Assembly (NCBI RefSeq): GCF_964340395.1 | Contig: NC_135552.1 | Coordinates: 23,545,681-23,609,680, forward strand | Direction: 5' to 3' | DNA length: 64,000 nucleotides | Origin: Glandiceps talaboti | Lineage: Eukaryota; Hemichordata; Enteropneusta; Spengelidae | Part shown: piece by piece, positions 17,401 to 30,052 of the stretch | Layout of the letters: each line of letters opens with the position of its first letter | Position numbering within the stretch: position 1 is the first letter of the stretch | Position numbers and translations under genes: made by a program | The notes under the pieces: generated by a model | The model's input: only the letters and a program-made list of their open reading frames with translations | Database searches by the model: none | Told to the model about the DNA's origin: nothing

Positions 17401-19567
17401 GCCAATTTCTATCAGTAGAATTTTCTCTAGTGAATTCAGTGTAGAAGAATTTTCTGGTTTCACAAATAGTGATATTGAGAGAACAAGGAAACATCTTGAA
17501 GAACTTAAAGCAATGATGAGTGCTTTTGACGTGGTAGTGTTTCCGTCTGAGCCTGATCCAATTAACGTAGAGGACAATGATGACGTCTTTGAAGCAAGTG
17601 AAGATAATAATAATGTTAATGTTGAACTTGAATCTCATGGCTCTGAAGGATCAGAGTGGGAAAACTGTTTGTCTGGATTCCTAGAGCGACAAACATCCTC
17701 AAATTCTTTTCAGAGATTGACATCAATGGACGAGGATAGTACCAAAGAGAATAGAATAAAAAACAATGTGCAATGCATGCAGAAAAAACAGGAAATAAAA
17801 CAACCAGAAAAATGTGTTCATCTATCAAATCAGTTTGCTGTCCCAAGACAGATAGCAAAAGGAAGTGAGAAGAAAGTCCAGCGGCTTGATAGTGCTCAAA
17901 GTTCAACCAAACCATCAGAACTAGATTCTGCAAGTCAGTCTTTATTTGAGAGATTCAGCGAGTCTGATGCACGTACTTCTTTTGGCATGTCAAATACATT
18001 TTATTCAAATATTAGAGAAAGTCGACAAAGGCTTATAGAACGACAAAAGCAGAAACAACTTGAGCTGGAGAGAGCCAGACAGTTGCAAAAGGAGAAAGAA
18101 CTAGAACGACAGAGAAGAAAAGAGATGAAAGAAAGACGACATTCTCATGAACAATCCTCAGCGACTCTTATTTCCCCTGGCTCAACTCCGAGTAAAGTGT
18201 TAAGCTCTCAGGATCAATTCAAGAAACCATTTGACAGTACTCAAGTTGCTCTTTCAAGAACTCTTTCTAGTCCAGCTAGAATCAATGTGAATAACAACAA
18301 CAGCATGCAACATACAGAAAACAAAGAAAGGCAACTGACAACAGAAAACAGAGAAAAACAAAACTCAACAGATGTAGATCCAAAACCCATAGAGCATGAG
18401 TCTAGTGGACGGTTGAGTAATATGGGAAGAGGAGTACATTTTGGGGATGGTTTTGTACTGCTACAACATCCAGAAACATCAGATGAGGAATCAATACATT
18501 TGCCACGTAAATCACACTCCAAATCTCCTGTTTTCAAGAAGGGTATTAAAAATAAAGAGCAGCTGCCTTCAGATTCCCCAACTTTCAAGAAAGGAGTGAA
18601 AAATGCTCGGGAACTTGCTGCAATACGAAAGACTCCGAAAAGGAAAGTGAAACGACTCGGAGAGTCACCTGTGTGGAAACCAGCTGAAGTGTTTGCAAGC
18701 CCTCGCAGGAGACGCAGGGGAAAGCATACTGTAGATTCTACAAGAAAATCAGCTAGAAAATCGTTAATGAATGAAAATTATCTAAGTGGTGTTGACCACC
18801 AGCCAGAGGAATTTTCACTCACTGAGGAAGACAAAATAATTCTTGAAGAGTTGGTATTAGATGAAACAGACAGTGAAATTGATTTTCCTATTGTGGAAAA
18901 CTCAAGTCCATTAAAGTCAGAAGCAATTATGGCAAGCTCACCTATTAAAACTGTACAAGGTCTGAGAAAGAGCCCAGCCAAACCAAGTCCTCTCAGACTA
19001 AACTCAGACAGCAATTCACAGAATTATCGCTCTGGTGCTGTTCGAAGGATATTAACTGATACACCAGAAAAACAGAAACTTTCTTCATACCACAATGGTG
19101 CAAATTTTGTGTCGAGTGCACCTAATGTTAAAACAAGAAGTCTGTTTTCACCAAGTTTAAAAGGTAGTTTTTCACCCACACGACCTTATTCTGCATCTCC
19201 ATCAACGCCTTTGTCAAGGAAACAGTGTCCCTATTCCCCTAGAACTCCTAAAAATCACAGATGGACCAGAAAATTAAAAGGGGCACCTGGGAGTCCATCC
19301 CCTCTTGAGAGGTCACCAACTTTTCAGTACGGCTCAGGGCAAAAACTACACACAAAGAAAAAACCAAAATACTCCATGGAAATATTGTACCCATCATTAT
19401 TCAGAGGTGGACACACTCGCAGAAGAACCCGGAGTCTGTTAAGACGTATATCATCGCCAACAGGCAAAACAAATGCTGTGAGAACCAGTTTGACAAGACG
19501 TATGAAGTGTGTGGAGACATTCTCTTTTAAAGATACTGACAGTGTTTTAAGCATTCATCTTCAGTAA
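8604..19567 (+). CDS. DBF4: DBF4 homologue, regulatory subunit of the CDC7 replication kinase
   Basis: Twelve coding exons: 8604-8673, 9732-9868, 10360-10499, 10803-10926, 11396-11462, 12244-12305, 13030-13075, 13533-13578, 14199-14381, 14782-14905, 15936-16084, 16417-19567. They total 4299 nt (1432 codons plus stop), with phases matching at every junction. DBF4 binds and activates CDC7 to fire replication origins in the nucleus. The sequence shows the BRCT-like N motif (about residues 43-87, [13 protein letters not shown] and later [12 protein letters not shown]), the M motif that contacts CDC7 (about 231-257, [13 protein letters not shown]...CCPY) and the DBF4 zinc finger (C321, C324, H334, H340; KGYCECC...HLKSDTHH). 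The last exon encodes about 1050 Lys/Ser/Pro-rich residues with many SP/TP sites, a charged coiled coil and a KEN box near residue 826, which could act as an APC/C degron. Human DBF4 is about 674 residues, so the tail is unusually long. The start ATG is the first in the exon. Confidence 0.93.
10029..10238. repeat. (GT)n, (AT)n and poly-G tracts in DBF4 intron 2
   Basis: About 23 GT units, then GTAT-rich sequence, about 33 AT units (10155-10221) and a run of G. The cluster lies about 120 bases before the acceptor of exon 3. Long Tyr-Ile and Cys-Val frames here are artefacts. Confidence 0.95.
11958..11989. repeat. (GGT)n tract
   Basis: About nine GGT units in the intron between DBF4 exons 5 and 6. 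The poly-Val frame is not coding. Confidence 0.9.
13917..13971 (+). other. Candidate alternative terminal or poison exon of DBF4
   Basis: A good acceptor (aatcttacag) precedes a frame that continues exon 8 in phase: [15 protein letters not shown], followed either by a donor CAG|gtagag or by VEE and a TAG. Exon 8 joins exon 14199 in the right phase without it. Splicing it in through the donor would shift the M-motif exon out of frame and hit a stop. It would therefore end the protein before the M motif and zinc finger. Chance occurrence is possible. Confidence 0.3.
14383..14460. repeat. (GA)n and (CAGA)n microsatellites at a DBF4 donor
   Basis: The donor of exon 14199-14381 (AAG|gtgaga) is itself the first unit of a GA repeat of about 18 units, followed by about nine CAGA units. 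Array length therefore sits directly next to the splice signal. Confidence 0.9.
16101..16196. repeat. Degenerate (GGAT)n tract
   Basis: Imperfect GGAT/GGTG units begin 16 bases after the donor of the DBF4 exon ending at 16084. Confidence 0.85.
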
Positions 19568-19747
19568 CTGCTTTATTCAAGAGTCTGTTGGTTTTTTTTC
19601 TGATACTTGTTAAACTCATCTTCAGTATCTGCTAGATTCAAGAGGCCATTGATTTTCTGTTTTCTGATACTTGTTAAATTTATCTTCAGTAATAACTTGT
19701 CCAAGAGTTCATTGACTTTGTTTTCTGATCGTCACTTTGTTAACTCT
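19556..19747. repeat. Three tandem units of about 62 bp across the DBF4 stop codon
   Basis: Units begin near 19556, 19617 and 19681. Each opens with ATCTTCAGTA, contains TTCAAGAG-like and TTTTCTGAT blocks, and ends near GTTAA. The first unit contains the final His-Leu-Gln codons and the TAA, so the duplication spans the coding end and the start of the 3' UTR. Confidence 0.8.
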
Positions 19748-20154
19748 CTTTAACCTTTAGCGCCTTATTATCATGAATTTATCTATCACAGGCGTAACCT
19801 TACTGCCAAGATCAAATAATGTAAAAATTGTAATTGAAAAAAGGGCATACTACTAGTAAGTTTGAAAATATTGTTAAAATTTAAAAAATGTTATTTTGTT
19901 TTCTATATTGATGTGGTTACTTTGTTAAGGATTTATCCAGTGAGCATATGTATTTTGGGTCAAAGTTTATTGTTAGCTTTTTCAAACGAAACTATTTTTG
20001 TGCCAAACTAAATTGGTTTGAAAGTCGACATTGTATTCATGGGTAAATTGAGGGTGTCAAAAATTAACAAGTAACAAATAATCAGATAGAGGTCATACAA
20101 TGTTGCAACTATATGCACTCTGTAGTCAAAGTTCTAATATTTTTGATCTGGCAA

Positions 20155-20160
20155 AATAAA
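20155..20160 (+). promoter_or_regulatory. Candidate polyadenylation signal of DBF4
   Basis: First canonical AATAAA downstream of the DBF4 stop codon on the plus strand. Confidence 0.4.
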
Positions 20161-20376
20161 GCGTGAAAAATCGTACGCTAAAATGCTTTGCACCAAAATA
20201 CATGTGTTTGAAGCTATATGTTGAGCAACCCCACACCTCCTCATACTAGAGTTATGTACCATCTATTGTCACTATTTGAGTGGAAATTGCTTATTATGAC
20301 TCTTATTAGTCATAAGCAAATTTCTTTGTAGTCACTGTGAGGAGAGTTGATCTCCAATTGTGGTTAAATATCTTGT

Positions 20377-20486
20377 ATTCACCAAAGTGCCTGAAGAAGG
20401 GTCCTTCTCAAATTGTTGCAAACAATCTCATATTCACAAAAGTACCTATGGAAGGGTCCTTCTCAAATTATCACAAAAGATCAAGG
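20377..20486. repeat. Tandem duplication of about 55 bp
   Basis: Two units (20377-20431 and 20432-20486) share ATTCAC-AAAGT-CCT and GAAGGGTCCTTCTCAAATT. Divergence is moderate. Confidence 0.75.
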
Positions 20487-21527
20487 AGTGAACATACTGA
20501 GATTTCCCCTAAAAGAAATTCAAGTGTAGTATGGCAATAACATGGATTAGACTGTAAAATATACTCGTTGGGCGACACTTCACACATTCCACTTTGCTCA
20601 ATTTCTAAGATTATGCAACAATATGAGACTCTCTCTGTACACTCCTTCAATCACTTGTTTAAGAAGGTGCATCTTTATGACGTTAACATTTCCAATACTG
20701 CAAATGAAACTTGAGATGGATGACATCATTACCCACTAGATTTGTTATAAAATAATGATGGATCTATCAGTCTATTCAAGGTATAATATTCTGTGTGAAA
20801 CATCGATGATACCGTTTGAAATTGTCAGAGCTGAAAACACATTACAACCCTTAACACATGTAGTTAATGAGTAATTTGCTCCTACAAATACATCAGCTTT
20901 GGTAGTTCCACATTTTGATGTTCATAGAAAATTACTTGTATTCAGAGGGTTAACTGATAATTCCTTTTTTGAAGAAATACTGTCTTGTTAACTTAAAGTC
21001 CCATGGTTCAATCCCAGGATCTCGCATTAGTACTGTCTTATCAGTTTATGCTTCACAGATTAAATATGACTTCATTTGTTGTGGACCAACTTTGTCTATA
21101 GTTCTGCCTGACAACACTATTTTTCTATTAATCAGAACTGGATGTTAAACCACAAAATGGTTTGGATATTTCTCTCAAGTATAGCAGTAATTTACAGTAT
21201 AATTAAATCAATACTATGCAAACTTAAATCAACACAGTCTTAATGGTTTTAAGTGATTAAACTTTGTTTTGTAGTGAAATGCCCTATATTATTGCAACTA
21301 CCAAAACATGTGGTATCATACATACCATTAGTTACTGGTAAAACTCCTAGCAGCTATTTAGATAAGATACCAAAAGGGCATTATAACAAATTTTGGCTCA
21401 TGATTTTTTTTTTTTTTTAAATCCACTAATCGTGGTAAGCAAACATCTTTGTTCATTCTCAACCACTTCTTTCGTGTTGTGTTGATGTGCTCCTACCTAC
21501 TATTCTGGCAACTGAGGTCTGTTTACT

Positions 21528-21790
21528 GAGATAGACACACAAAAAAAACTATTGCTTTGTGATGTGGTAGATTACACAAGTGGGTATAACGGTTCCTCTG
21601 ATGTGCAAACCTAATCACCATGTTATCAAGTTAGTGTAAACATTGGAAGACTCTCAAAAACATATACTGAAAGATTACAGAAGACATCAGAAATGTCACC
21701 CTACTGTGAGTACACTTAAACCAACATCTACCCAATAGCTTATATCAGCATATCGCACTTATTGCTTTGGTTTGTGTTTCTCTTAGTCAG
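21528..21790. repeat. Dispersed repeat, copy 1
   Basis: Resembles 30184-30385 plus 30800-30860 in the same orientation. Shared blocks include ATAGACACAC, GTGGTAGATTACACAAGTG, TAGTGTAAACATTGGAAG and CAATAGCTTATATCA. The family is unknown and no coding frame is seen. Confidence 0.75.
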
Positions 21791-23983
21791 TTAGCCGAAA
21801 GCCTGGTTTCTGCTGTCATAAATAATTTTTCATGTTTTCTTGATGTGTTTTACATGTGGAGGGAAGAGACTTAACATTTTTAAAGAATGACTAGGGAAAT
21901 CCACATAAGATTCACATTGCACGACAAAGATATTTGTGCATGATTTTGTTACGTAAACCTCCTAAATGAAACGCCAACAAAACAGCAACATTGTCTATTG
22001 TATTCACCCACCTGTACTCAGTATTTTCACGAGGGTTTGGGATCCTCAGTAACAGAAGGGGAGAATTAGTCAAAGTTGCCAGGATCCCCTACCTGATATG
22101 GTCATTTTCATAGAGAGATTGGTAACAGAAGTGGGGAAATGTAGTAAAACTTTACTCGATTTTCACACCATGTGCAGAACCCATCTTAAAATCCCAAGAA
22201 AAACTGGAAGATTAACAAATACGTTACTACCACCAAGTAACAAGAATAACATTGTTTTCATTCACTTTGTCTTAGCCATTATACAACATGTAATATAGTG
22301 GTTATATTTGTGTGTAAGATGACACCCATGTTCATTTATATGTTTACTGTAGCGCTGTAACAAAGCAATGTTTTGGGGTCGTTTTTGCATATTTGGGCAT
22401 TGCATTGGCAGGACTGCTTGCCAAACCAACTTGTCCATTTGTATGTGTAATACCATGCCAAGTACTTCTCACATGATTTGTTATACATACACAATTACAG
22501 TTATAGCTCCTGGTGATTTGGCTGTATTCCACTCATTGTGTGACTGATTATAACAAATAGCCAACATTCCTTCAACTAACTGAAAATATGCCACTGAGGG
22601 CATTAAAGGTATAGAATACAAAATAGCATACAGTGACCCCATGTAGGAGTCAGGGGGTGTTACTTTCTAGTCTTTAGACCACTAACATGTAAATGCAAGT
22701 TGATACAAAATCATACATAACCTAGGAAACTGGAACCATTAAGTCCTCACACCTTATGTTGCATATTTGCCTTGTTCGCCAAATTTGTGAGTATTGTCCA
22801 TCTAGGGTACCTCCAGCTGCAAAATGTCTTGACTAGTTTTGACTTCAGACTTCAATGCCTGTAGTGTTAATTCACAGTGACATGCAATTTTACCTCATGC
22901 TAGACGATCAAAATAGAACAGTAGTCCATACAAACCAAGGATAAACTATATCGTATGTTAATCATCTCGGCATTTTGGGAAGTTTTCTGTAGCTATATCA
23001 AGACATGACCAGCCAATAAAAATGACACTTGTAATATTGTAATATTTCAACACCATCGTGAATTAAACCTTAAATCACGATACATGAATGTGAGACTTTG
23101 TGATAGAGAAAAGTTTCAACAGTAGGCTTTGAAATTTTGTCCACCTCGACTTAAAGAGTAAAAAGTTGCCCAAATATAAGTCATTATTCCTATAATTCAC
23201 TGACTGATTTAAACTCGATGGCCAGTCTTATAGCATTTCATTCCTTTTTGAGATTTTTCACATCTGTAAATAATGTTTTGAAAGTGTATTGAACTTTTCT
23301 TTTTCTAGTCTTTTAGCTGTAAGTTAGATTCTATTTTTTCAAACTGGGGATACCAAGTTTAAAAGTTGTTGACATACATGTATTCCTATATACTTTGAAT
23401 TGTAAAAAGAAAACAGTTTTGTAGCATTAAATCATCTAAAAATTAATTTTAAATTAATTTCACAAAAGAAGATAAGCAATTTTTGCAAATGAAACTCAAA
23501 ATAAATCTCATTCTGTCCATTGAAATGAGTTTGTTTAGTTGTCTTTCAGTTAAAGAATTGGCGTGTGTGTGTGTGTGTGTGTGTAGTGGATACTTTGTAG
23601 TATAAATGAGATTTGACATCTGCATTCCGGTCATACTGTTGGTGTGGAAACAACAAGAGATGACTATATGAAATTGTGTAATATAAATCATATTTCATAC
23701 TTTCGATACTTCTAGTGAAAATTCATTTGTGGTAGTAAAGGGAGCAACAGTTCCATACCGTATTTCACCAATCCTCCCTTTCATTTCAAGTACGTATAAT
23801 TCTGTTTTTCGTTTCACATTAATCATGTCGACAATCTGAGTTAAAAACAACCACGAACAGATAACTAGCATAACAGCATGCCAACCCCACAGGGCCGGCT
23901 AGGGCGCGCTTCGTGGATTATATCGATTGTGCATGTGACCTGCAGTGAACCCTAAATTAATTCTCGGCTACCATCGGCTTTCC

Positions 23984-24002
23984 TCGGTAACAAGGTTACC
24001 GA
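23984..24002. promoter_or_regulatory. Perfect inverted repeat just upstream of CCDC89
   Basis: TCGGTAAC and GTTACCGA are separated by AAG, ending 18 bases before the start codon. The half-sites resemble those of an RFX X-box but in the opposite order (GGTAAC before GTTACC), so RFX binding is not claimed. Confidence 0.35.
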
Positions 24003-24020
24003 TGTAAACAGGTATCCAAC

Positions 24021-27000
24021 ATGGCTTCCTCCAGTAGAAATCCAAAGGAGCTGAAAAGTATGGTCGAGGCTAGTAGAAAGGTGAGTATGGCGGAGACATT
24101 TAAATGAGTAACTGTGTTAATTTAACACAGCTATGAAAATCGACTGTTCATTTGACTCCAATTGTATCAGTCATTACGTTCTCGCCATGAATAGTATCGT
24201 AAAATAAGTTATCGATTCAAACTCAGCTGTCGTTGAGTCGAGTCGTGTAAATGTAAATACAACCCGTTGATGATACGATTTGGAAACTTCGTCGCCTGCT
24301 GACAAGAGTGGATATTAGAATGATCGACGGAAATGTAAGATAGTCTAAAACTACTCTTTTATCACAAACACCGATCTTTAATGTGTGCATGGATGTATTA
24401 CTAATACATCCATGATGTGTGACATACAATTTGTAGATGTAAAATGTTATAAATTGTTAATGTTATTGACGTCTCCTTTACTGAATGTTTATTTGCGTCT
24501 TTATTTTTGTGTACACTAAATATTGGAAACGAATTAACTACATGTAACAACAGACCTGCATTGTATTCACTTCCCAGGCTGCCTGTTGTTTGAATTGCTA
24601 TATTGCTATGTGTTTAAAATTAACAATAAAATGTATAGTTTGTAGTATTACTAGTAAAAGGCTTTCGAATATTTTATTACATTTTCCTGGGTAAGTGGGG
24701 AGAGTAATTGGAAAGTCGATATTTTACGGTTATGGTCGCCTAACTGCTCAACTAACTGTAGTTATAACACTACTGTCAAAACTAAGGTAAAACTGTTATA
24801 TTGAAATCGTTCAAGTTGTACAACAACTTAGTAGATCAAATATGGCTGGCAGTGTTCAAAAGTATTGACGAAAAATTATGCTGAGAAATTGTGATTTTTT
24901 TGCCTGCCAAATGGTTGGCAAATGGTATGGTTGCCACATACAGTTGTTTTTTGTAACCTGCATAACTTGGCTGTCTGGCTGTGCAGTGTTATTCACTGTT
25001 CGAACCAGATAGCCAAGTCTCTAGGCTATATTGCATACCTTTGAACTAACTAACATTACTGATGATGTGCATCTGTGAGGAAAAATTGTTATTCGCTGTT
25101 TGACCAAAAAACTTTGCCTTCAATTTTGTAGTTTATATCACTTTTATTTTCTTGGCTGCTATTTAGTCTAACTTGCAGATGTAGATAGAGTAAGTCAGGA
25201 TTCAATTCTGACATTGTCTGATTTCAGAATTATGGCTTGAATTACTTCACCTGTAGACATGACTATCCTACCATTTATGAATGTACTACCATTCTCGAAA
25301 ACCAGAGCTGTTATTTCTTCCATGACACTGCAAAATAACAAATATCACCTTTTGCCGATATGTGCATCTTGGAAAATGCCGTAAAATAGGCTGGGATCTA
25401 CAACGATGAGTATTACATGTACATCGATCAGCTCATAAACTACATCCATCAAGCATGTAACTTATTATTATTGTTGTTGTTGTTGTTTGTTTGTTTTATT
25501 TATTTACGTGTCCTATGTGGGCTTACCAAGTGAACATTTCGTTCAATACAAATACATGTACCGTATAAATTAAAAAGTTGCCACATTCTGCCCACTGGGC
25601 TTATAAGACACAAAGGAACATTATAAATATACATATTGAAAATAAATACTGGAGAAAATTAATCATTATTAAACAAAATTCAATCTGTTGGTGAGGAGAT
25701 GAAGGAATTCAATAACACAAATACTACATGCTAAGCTTTCATGCCATAACTCTTACAACTTCCATTCTCTTTGCTTGTATTGTTGCAGGATGTGGACGAA
25801 ATGTTGGATAATCTGGATAAACTGAGGTCATTATCTAAAGACGACAAGACAGAAAATGCCATGCTCAGATCCCGTATCGATGAACAGTCTCAACTCATAT
25901 GTATTCTCAAACAGCGATCTGATGAATATGTTCAGAAAGCCTTAACTCTGGACAGAGTCAACAAAGAATTAGAACATTTCAGAGACAATGCACAGCACAT
26001 TATAGACAATGAAATTAAGAAATTTAACCTCTTAGATAAGAGGTTTTATGAACTTGCTGACAACCATGAAGAAATGATAAGATTTAAAGATGAGTATAAA
26101 AGACAAAATGAAGAACTAAGAAAACAGAATGCCAAACTCAAGGACGATAATGAAAAGTTGTTTTCTGGTGCCATTATGGAAAGAGATGAGAAAATCAACT
26201 CAATGGAAAAACATATCAGAAGTTTTCAACAACAGTGCCATGATTATGACAAAACATTAAGGTGATTATTTATTTTTTTCAATGATCACCTGTGCGTTTA
26301 GACTGAAAGTTTGTTGTTGTTTGCATGCCATATTGTTGTTGTTTTTGTAAGACCTGGAATAAACGTCGACCTTCTCATGTACCTAATCTATCAAGAAAAA
26401 TATTGGGGAATGATATAATTTATGAAAATCAGGAAGACTATTGATAATTTTTAATGTTGTGACACATATTTCGAGCATTGTGGCAGTACAAAAGATGTAG
26501 ATAAACCCCATACTTTTTGTTTGGATGCATTCAGTTTGGCTTTTATGTAGTATAAATTATATGTATGTATCAAAACTGAATTTTTTCAGTGACTTGGCTA
26601 GTTGTCGCTTGCTGTAATGATTGTAAATATTTAGTCATACCTTAAAAACCCAGTAGCTGTAATTTGAGCCATCACTTATACAGTATTTCCAGCATATTTG
26701 GTGAAACATGTATGATGAACAAACCTTATCAGATCCAATATTAAAATTAGTGTTTTGGTCATGTTTCACATAATTTATTCATACTGTGCATATCATCACT
26801 GAGGATTTAGAGTCAGTGTACATGTCTTGTCACCAGCAATAAGTAGATGGGCAATTAACCTAATTACATATATATTGAATCATTTTCATTAAATACAGTG
26901 CATATGTTGCAATGAGTACATAAATGAAAACTGAATATTGACAGGGCTCAAAATAAGGCAGCTCACATAGCAATGTTTTAATTTCTTTGTCACCTTATCA

Positions 27001-29803
27001 AAATTCTGTCAATATTTGTGTTCTCATTGAACCATCAAGGTTCCATCCAAGGTGAGGAATGATAGTATTCACATAATATGTATACCATAATAGTATGTCA
27101 GTTATTAGCCTGTCCACTGTGCTGTTGAGATACATCATTAGCTGGTTGTACCTCCTAGCCCTCAAATTCGCATAGTACTAGGAGGGCTAGGAGTTATGAC
27201 CAACTGACAATGTATCTTGACAGCGCAGTAGACAGGCAAGTAAATAATAGGGGGCATAAAATTTATGTTAGTCCCATGTCCACAGTCCACTTTATTAAAT
27301 TCTTATTAAGCTACTGTAATATTTAGCTCGTAGCCCGCTGATTGTGTGAGGATGTTAATGTAGAAAACAAGATTAGGGACATGAAAGTATTTTGATAACA
27401 CACACATTTCATGGGGTTACTCGATCTGTTTTCAGTTCAGGAATATGGAACATTTATCTGGCACCCTTGGGCAACCAATTTCAGAAAGTGGTAGCCCACT
27501 GGGACTAAAAAATGAAAAATGTTTCATTCCAAGCCCTGATATTGATGCTTTGTGGTGAAACAAGATGAAAATTTCCTGTGAGAACAAGACAGTTACATTG
27601 AACTGAAAAGAATGGATTATAATAACAATAACATGCAAAATCATTAACTAGATCACTTTACTTATTATGTTGTTACAGCCAAATGAAGAATGAAATTATA
27701 AACACACGACAGGGTTTGGAGAGAGAACTAAGGGAGAAAGAAAGACATTATCAGAATGAAATAGCATTGCTACAGAAGAAAGTCAAAGAAACAGAAGAAC
27801 ATCTCAGGGGTGAGTGTATTTCAATATTATTCCCCTACAATTTATATTTTTCTTCTTTCAGCTGAGGAAATTATGAGTGACCCAGCTATGTTGGCTTATG
27901 TAAGTGACGAGTTGAAGGCAAGAAATGCCAAAACCCTTAGATTATGAGTATCTTCCGGCTGAATGAAGAAAAATTTGGGGGAATTATATTATTATATCTG
28001 CAAGCATAATTTATGAAAAATCAGAAAGACTATTGGTGGCTTAATTTGAACTTTTGGTTTCTTCAATTCGTAGGTATGTAAAGTAGTGTGCCCTCTACAG
28101 GCCAATATCATAATAACAATAAAGAAGATTTGCAGGGTGCCTAGTCTCTGCAAGCTAATTCCTTGAGACACAGAAATGTGTTCTTCTATCCTTTACAGTG
28201 ATAACTCACAAGAAGACACAGTTTGCATCTTTTTGTCATACATACATCATTTTTGTCTGTTATCAGAGGACATACTGGAAGTGTACAGTCATGACATTAT
28301 GGTACTGATCTGCTTATTGTGAAAATAATGATTTTTTTATCTCCAATATATTGTTTTAGGTGCTACAGCCAAACTACAATATCACAAAGAAAGCATACAG
28401 AATGCCGATGCAGCCAGACAGATGGCTATTGAGAAGCTGACCAAAGAGAGAGATGAAATGTTGGAACTTTCAATGCAAAGAGGAAAACTGATTCAGGTAG
28501 GGTGTTGGAAATAAATGTGGAGTCAGGGCTAGATGGGGGTTAATTATCAAGTTATCAATGTAAAAGTTTGTTTTTAAATCACTTACAGCACAAGGCAAGA
28601 AAATGTCATATCACTAGATATTAGTACATGTACTCCTAAGTTTTGATTGACATGTCATTATTTGTTTATTTAAAAGTACATATCCTTGGATTGAATTCCA
28701 AAGTTTCAAATATATGTAACATGCTAAAATTTTGTTTGTGTTTCATTCCTGCAGGATAAACAGAAGGAAATCAAGTCAGCACAAGATAAACTGGTCAGTG
28801 CTGAAAGATCCGTCAAAGCAATGCAGGATAAATTTGAGTAAGTGTACATTTAGAATTCATTGTCATTTCATCATCCATCTGTCTGTCAATGATAGCGTTT
28901 CGTCTTCTTTAACAGTTACTCACAATTAAAGAAGTCAACGTGACTTTGCATTATTTCACAATTAAAATGTTCTTTCAAATGTAATAAAGAGAAGACATGC
29001 ATAAAGGTAACAGTATAAGCAGTGCCATCTCCATCTTGGAACCAGAAAATCGATTATGGTTTTGACTCAATGTATTTTAAAGATACATAGTTCTGTTGTG
29101 TAATAAATTGCTGTTATCTTGCTTTGTGTACAGAAGGGAATCAGCTGCTGTCAATGCCAATCTTCAAGTCCAGAAATTGAAACGAGAAAAAGATGAGTCA
29201 AAGTACAAAGAAAGAGAATTGTTAATGGTAAGTAGATACAAATATACTTTGTTGTTCTCTAATAGGGAACTTGCAATCCAGACTGAGCATGTTCAGACGC
29301 AAAGGACTATGGGATTATCTTTGGTTATTGTAATACCTAATCTGGAGCTACTGATAAAATTAACCTCCCACAATGGTCAGGGTAACTATGAATTGATTAT
29401 TTGTGGTTACAAACAATGTATCAACATTGTTTACAATACTAATTGATCAGTATTTATTATCACATTTCCCATGATGCAACATTCAACATGGCGGGTTTGC
29501 AAGTTCCCTATTGGGTGATTGCAGCAATTCGGACCTAATGATGTGCAAGTGTTTGACAAGGCCAAATAAAAAAATCTGTATGTTTGCTGATAACCTGACC
29601 GACCCAGTTTAAGCAATTGATTCTAATTACAAATGTAAGTTTACAGATCTTGTAGATATGAATCCAATTTTCTTCCAATTTTAGAGATGATAACATTCTT
29701 ATTTTCTTTACTTCAGGAATTTGATGCTTATAAAAGACACACTAATGATCTGCTGAAGAAAGAAAGAGACCTAAATGCAAGACTTCGACAACTAATGTCA
29801 TAG
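24021..29803 (+). CDS. CCDC89: Coiled-coil domain-containing protein 89 homologue
   Basis: Seven exons: 24021-24080, 25789-26261, 27679-27809, 28360-28496, 28755-28837, 29134-29227, 29717-29803. They sum to 1065 nt (354 residues plus stop) and all phases fit. The protein is almost entirely predicted coiled coil. The N-terminal block KLRSLSKDDKTENAMLRS and the following RIDEQSQLICILKQRSDE match my recall of vertebrate CCDC89 (about 374 residues, also called BOIP), as does a later HEEMIRFKDEYKRQNEELR. The molecular role is poorly known; the mouse protein was described as a partner of the repressor HEY1 and is testis-rich. The human gene is intronless as I recall, so seven exons here may reflect the ancestral structure. 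The start lies in a CpG-containing region and is the first ATG of exon 1. Confidence 0.85.
25465..25690 (-). mobile_element. Possible 3' end of a non-LTR retroelement or SINE
   Basis: On the minus strand a unique segment ends in AAATAAATAAAAC and then (AAC)n(AAT)n, a tail pattern common to short retroelements. No reverse transcriptase frame or internal promoter is visible. It lies in CCDC89 intron 1. Confidence 0.3.
27108..27237. repeat. Foldback element, about 56-bp arms
   Basis: Arms 27108-27163 and 27182-27237 are imperfect inverted copies (about 80 percent) around an 18-bp loop. Both arms share GCCTGTC, AGATACAT and CTCCTAGCCCTC blocks. No target duplication is clear. Located in CCDC89 intron 2. 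Confidence 0.7.
27862..27947 (+). other. Candidate alternative terminal exon of CCDC89
   Basis: A strong acceptor (tcttctttcag at 27851-27861) precedes a frame that joins the upstream exon in phase 1 and reads A-EEIMSDPAMLAYVSDELK, then ARNAKTLRL and a TGA. Splicing out at its internal gtaagt would leave the next exon out of frame, so it would have to be terminal. The product would stop after about 250 residues. Confidence 0.35.
29261..29512. mobile_element. MITE-like element with 16-bp terminal inverted repeats
   Basis: AATAGGGAACTTGCAA at 29261-29276 is matched by its perfect inverse at 29497-29512. The 252-bp element has no coding frame. It sits 33 bases past the donor of the CCDC89 exon ending at 29227. 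Confidence 0.65.
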
Positions 29804-30052
29804 TGCTTTTATAGTGTTCTTCAGTGCTAATATAGTCAGAAGCACTGCGGAATTATACGTGCATTTTCTGGCCAAATACATGACACAGTGCAGTACTTGT
29901 ACAGTAACTATTTCTATATAATTGTGATTGCCTCAACTCATACTTCTTGGTACTTCAAGAAAACATACTTCAGTTGTTAAGTTACATAAACTTATTCAGT
30001 ATTGATTTTAAAAGTTGTTTTGAGGTGGGTCATTGACTGTTTACAGTTGAGT

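Larger units (their letters stand above)
19748..24020. other. DBF4 3' UTR and gap before CCDC89
   Basis: AATAAA at 20155-20160, about 590 bases past the DBF4 stop, is a candidate polyadenylation signal. The rest holds a small duplication (20377-20486), a dispersed repeat (21528-21790), and the 5' flank of CCDC89. No exon is supported. Confidence 0.5.

Noticed and set aside
20985-21020. B-box-like GGTTCAATCCC as a tRNA or SINE
   Set aside because: No A box or foldable arms upstream.
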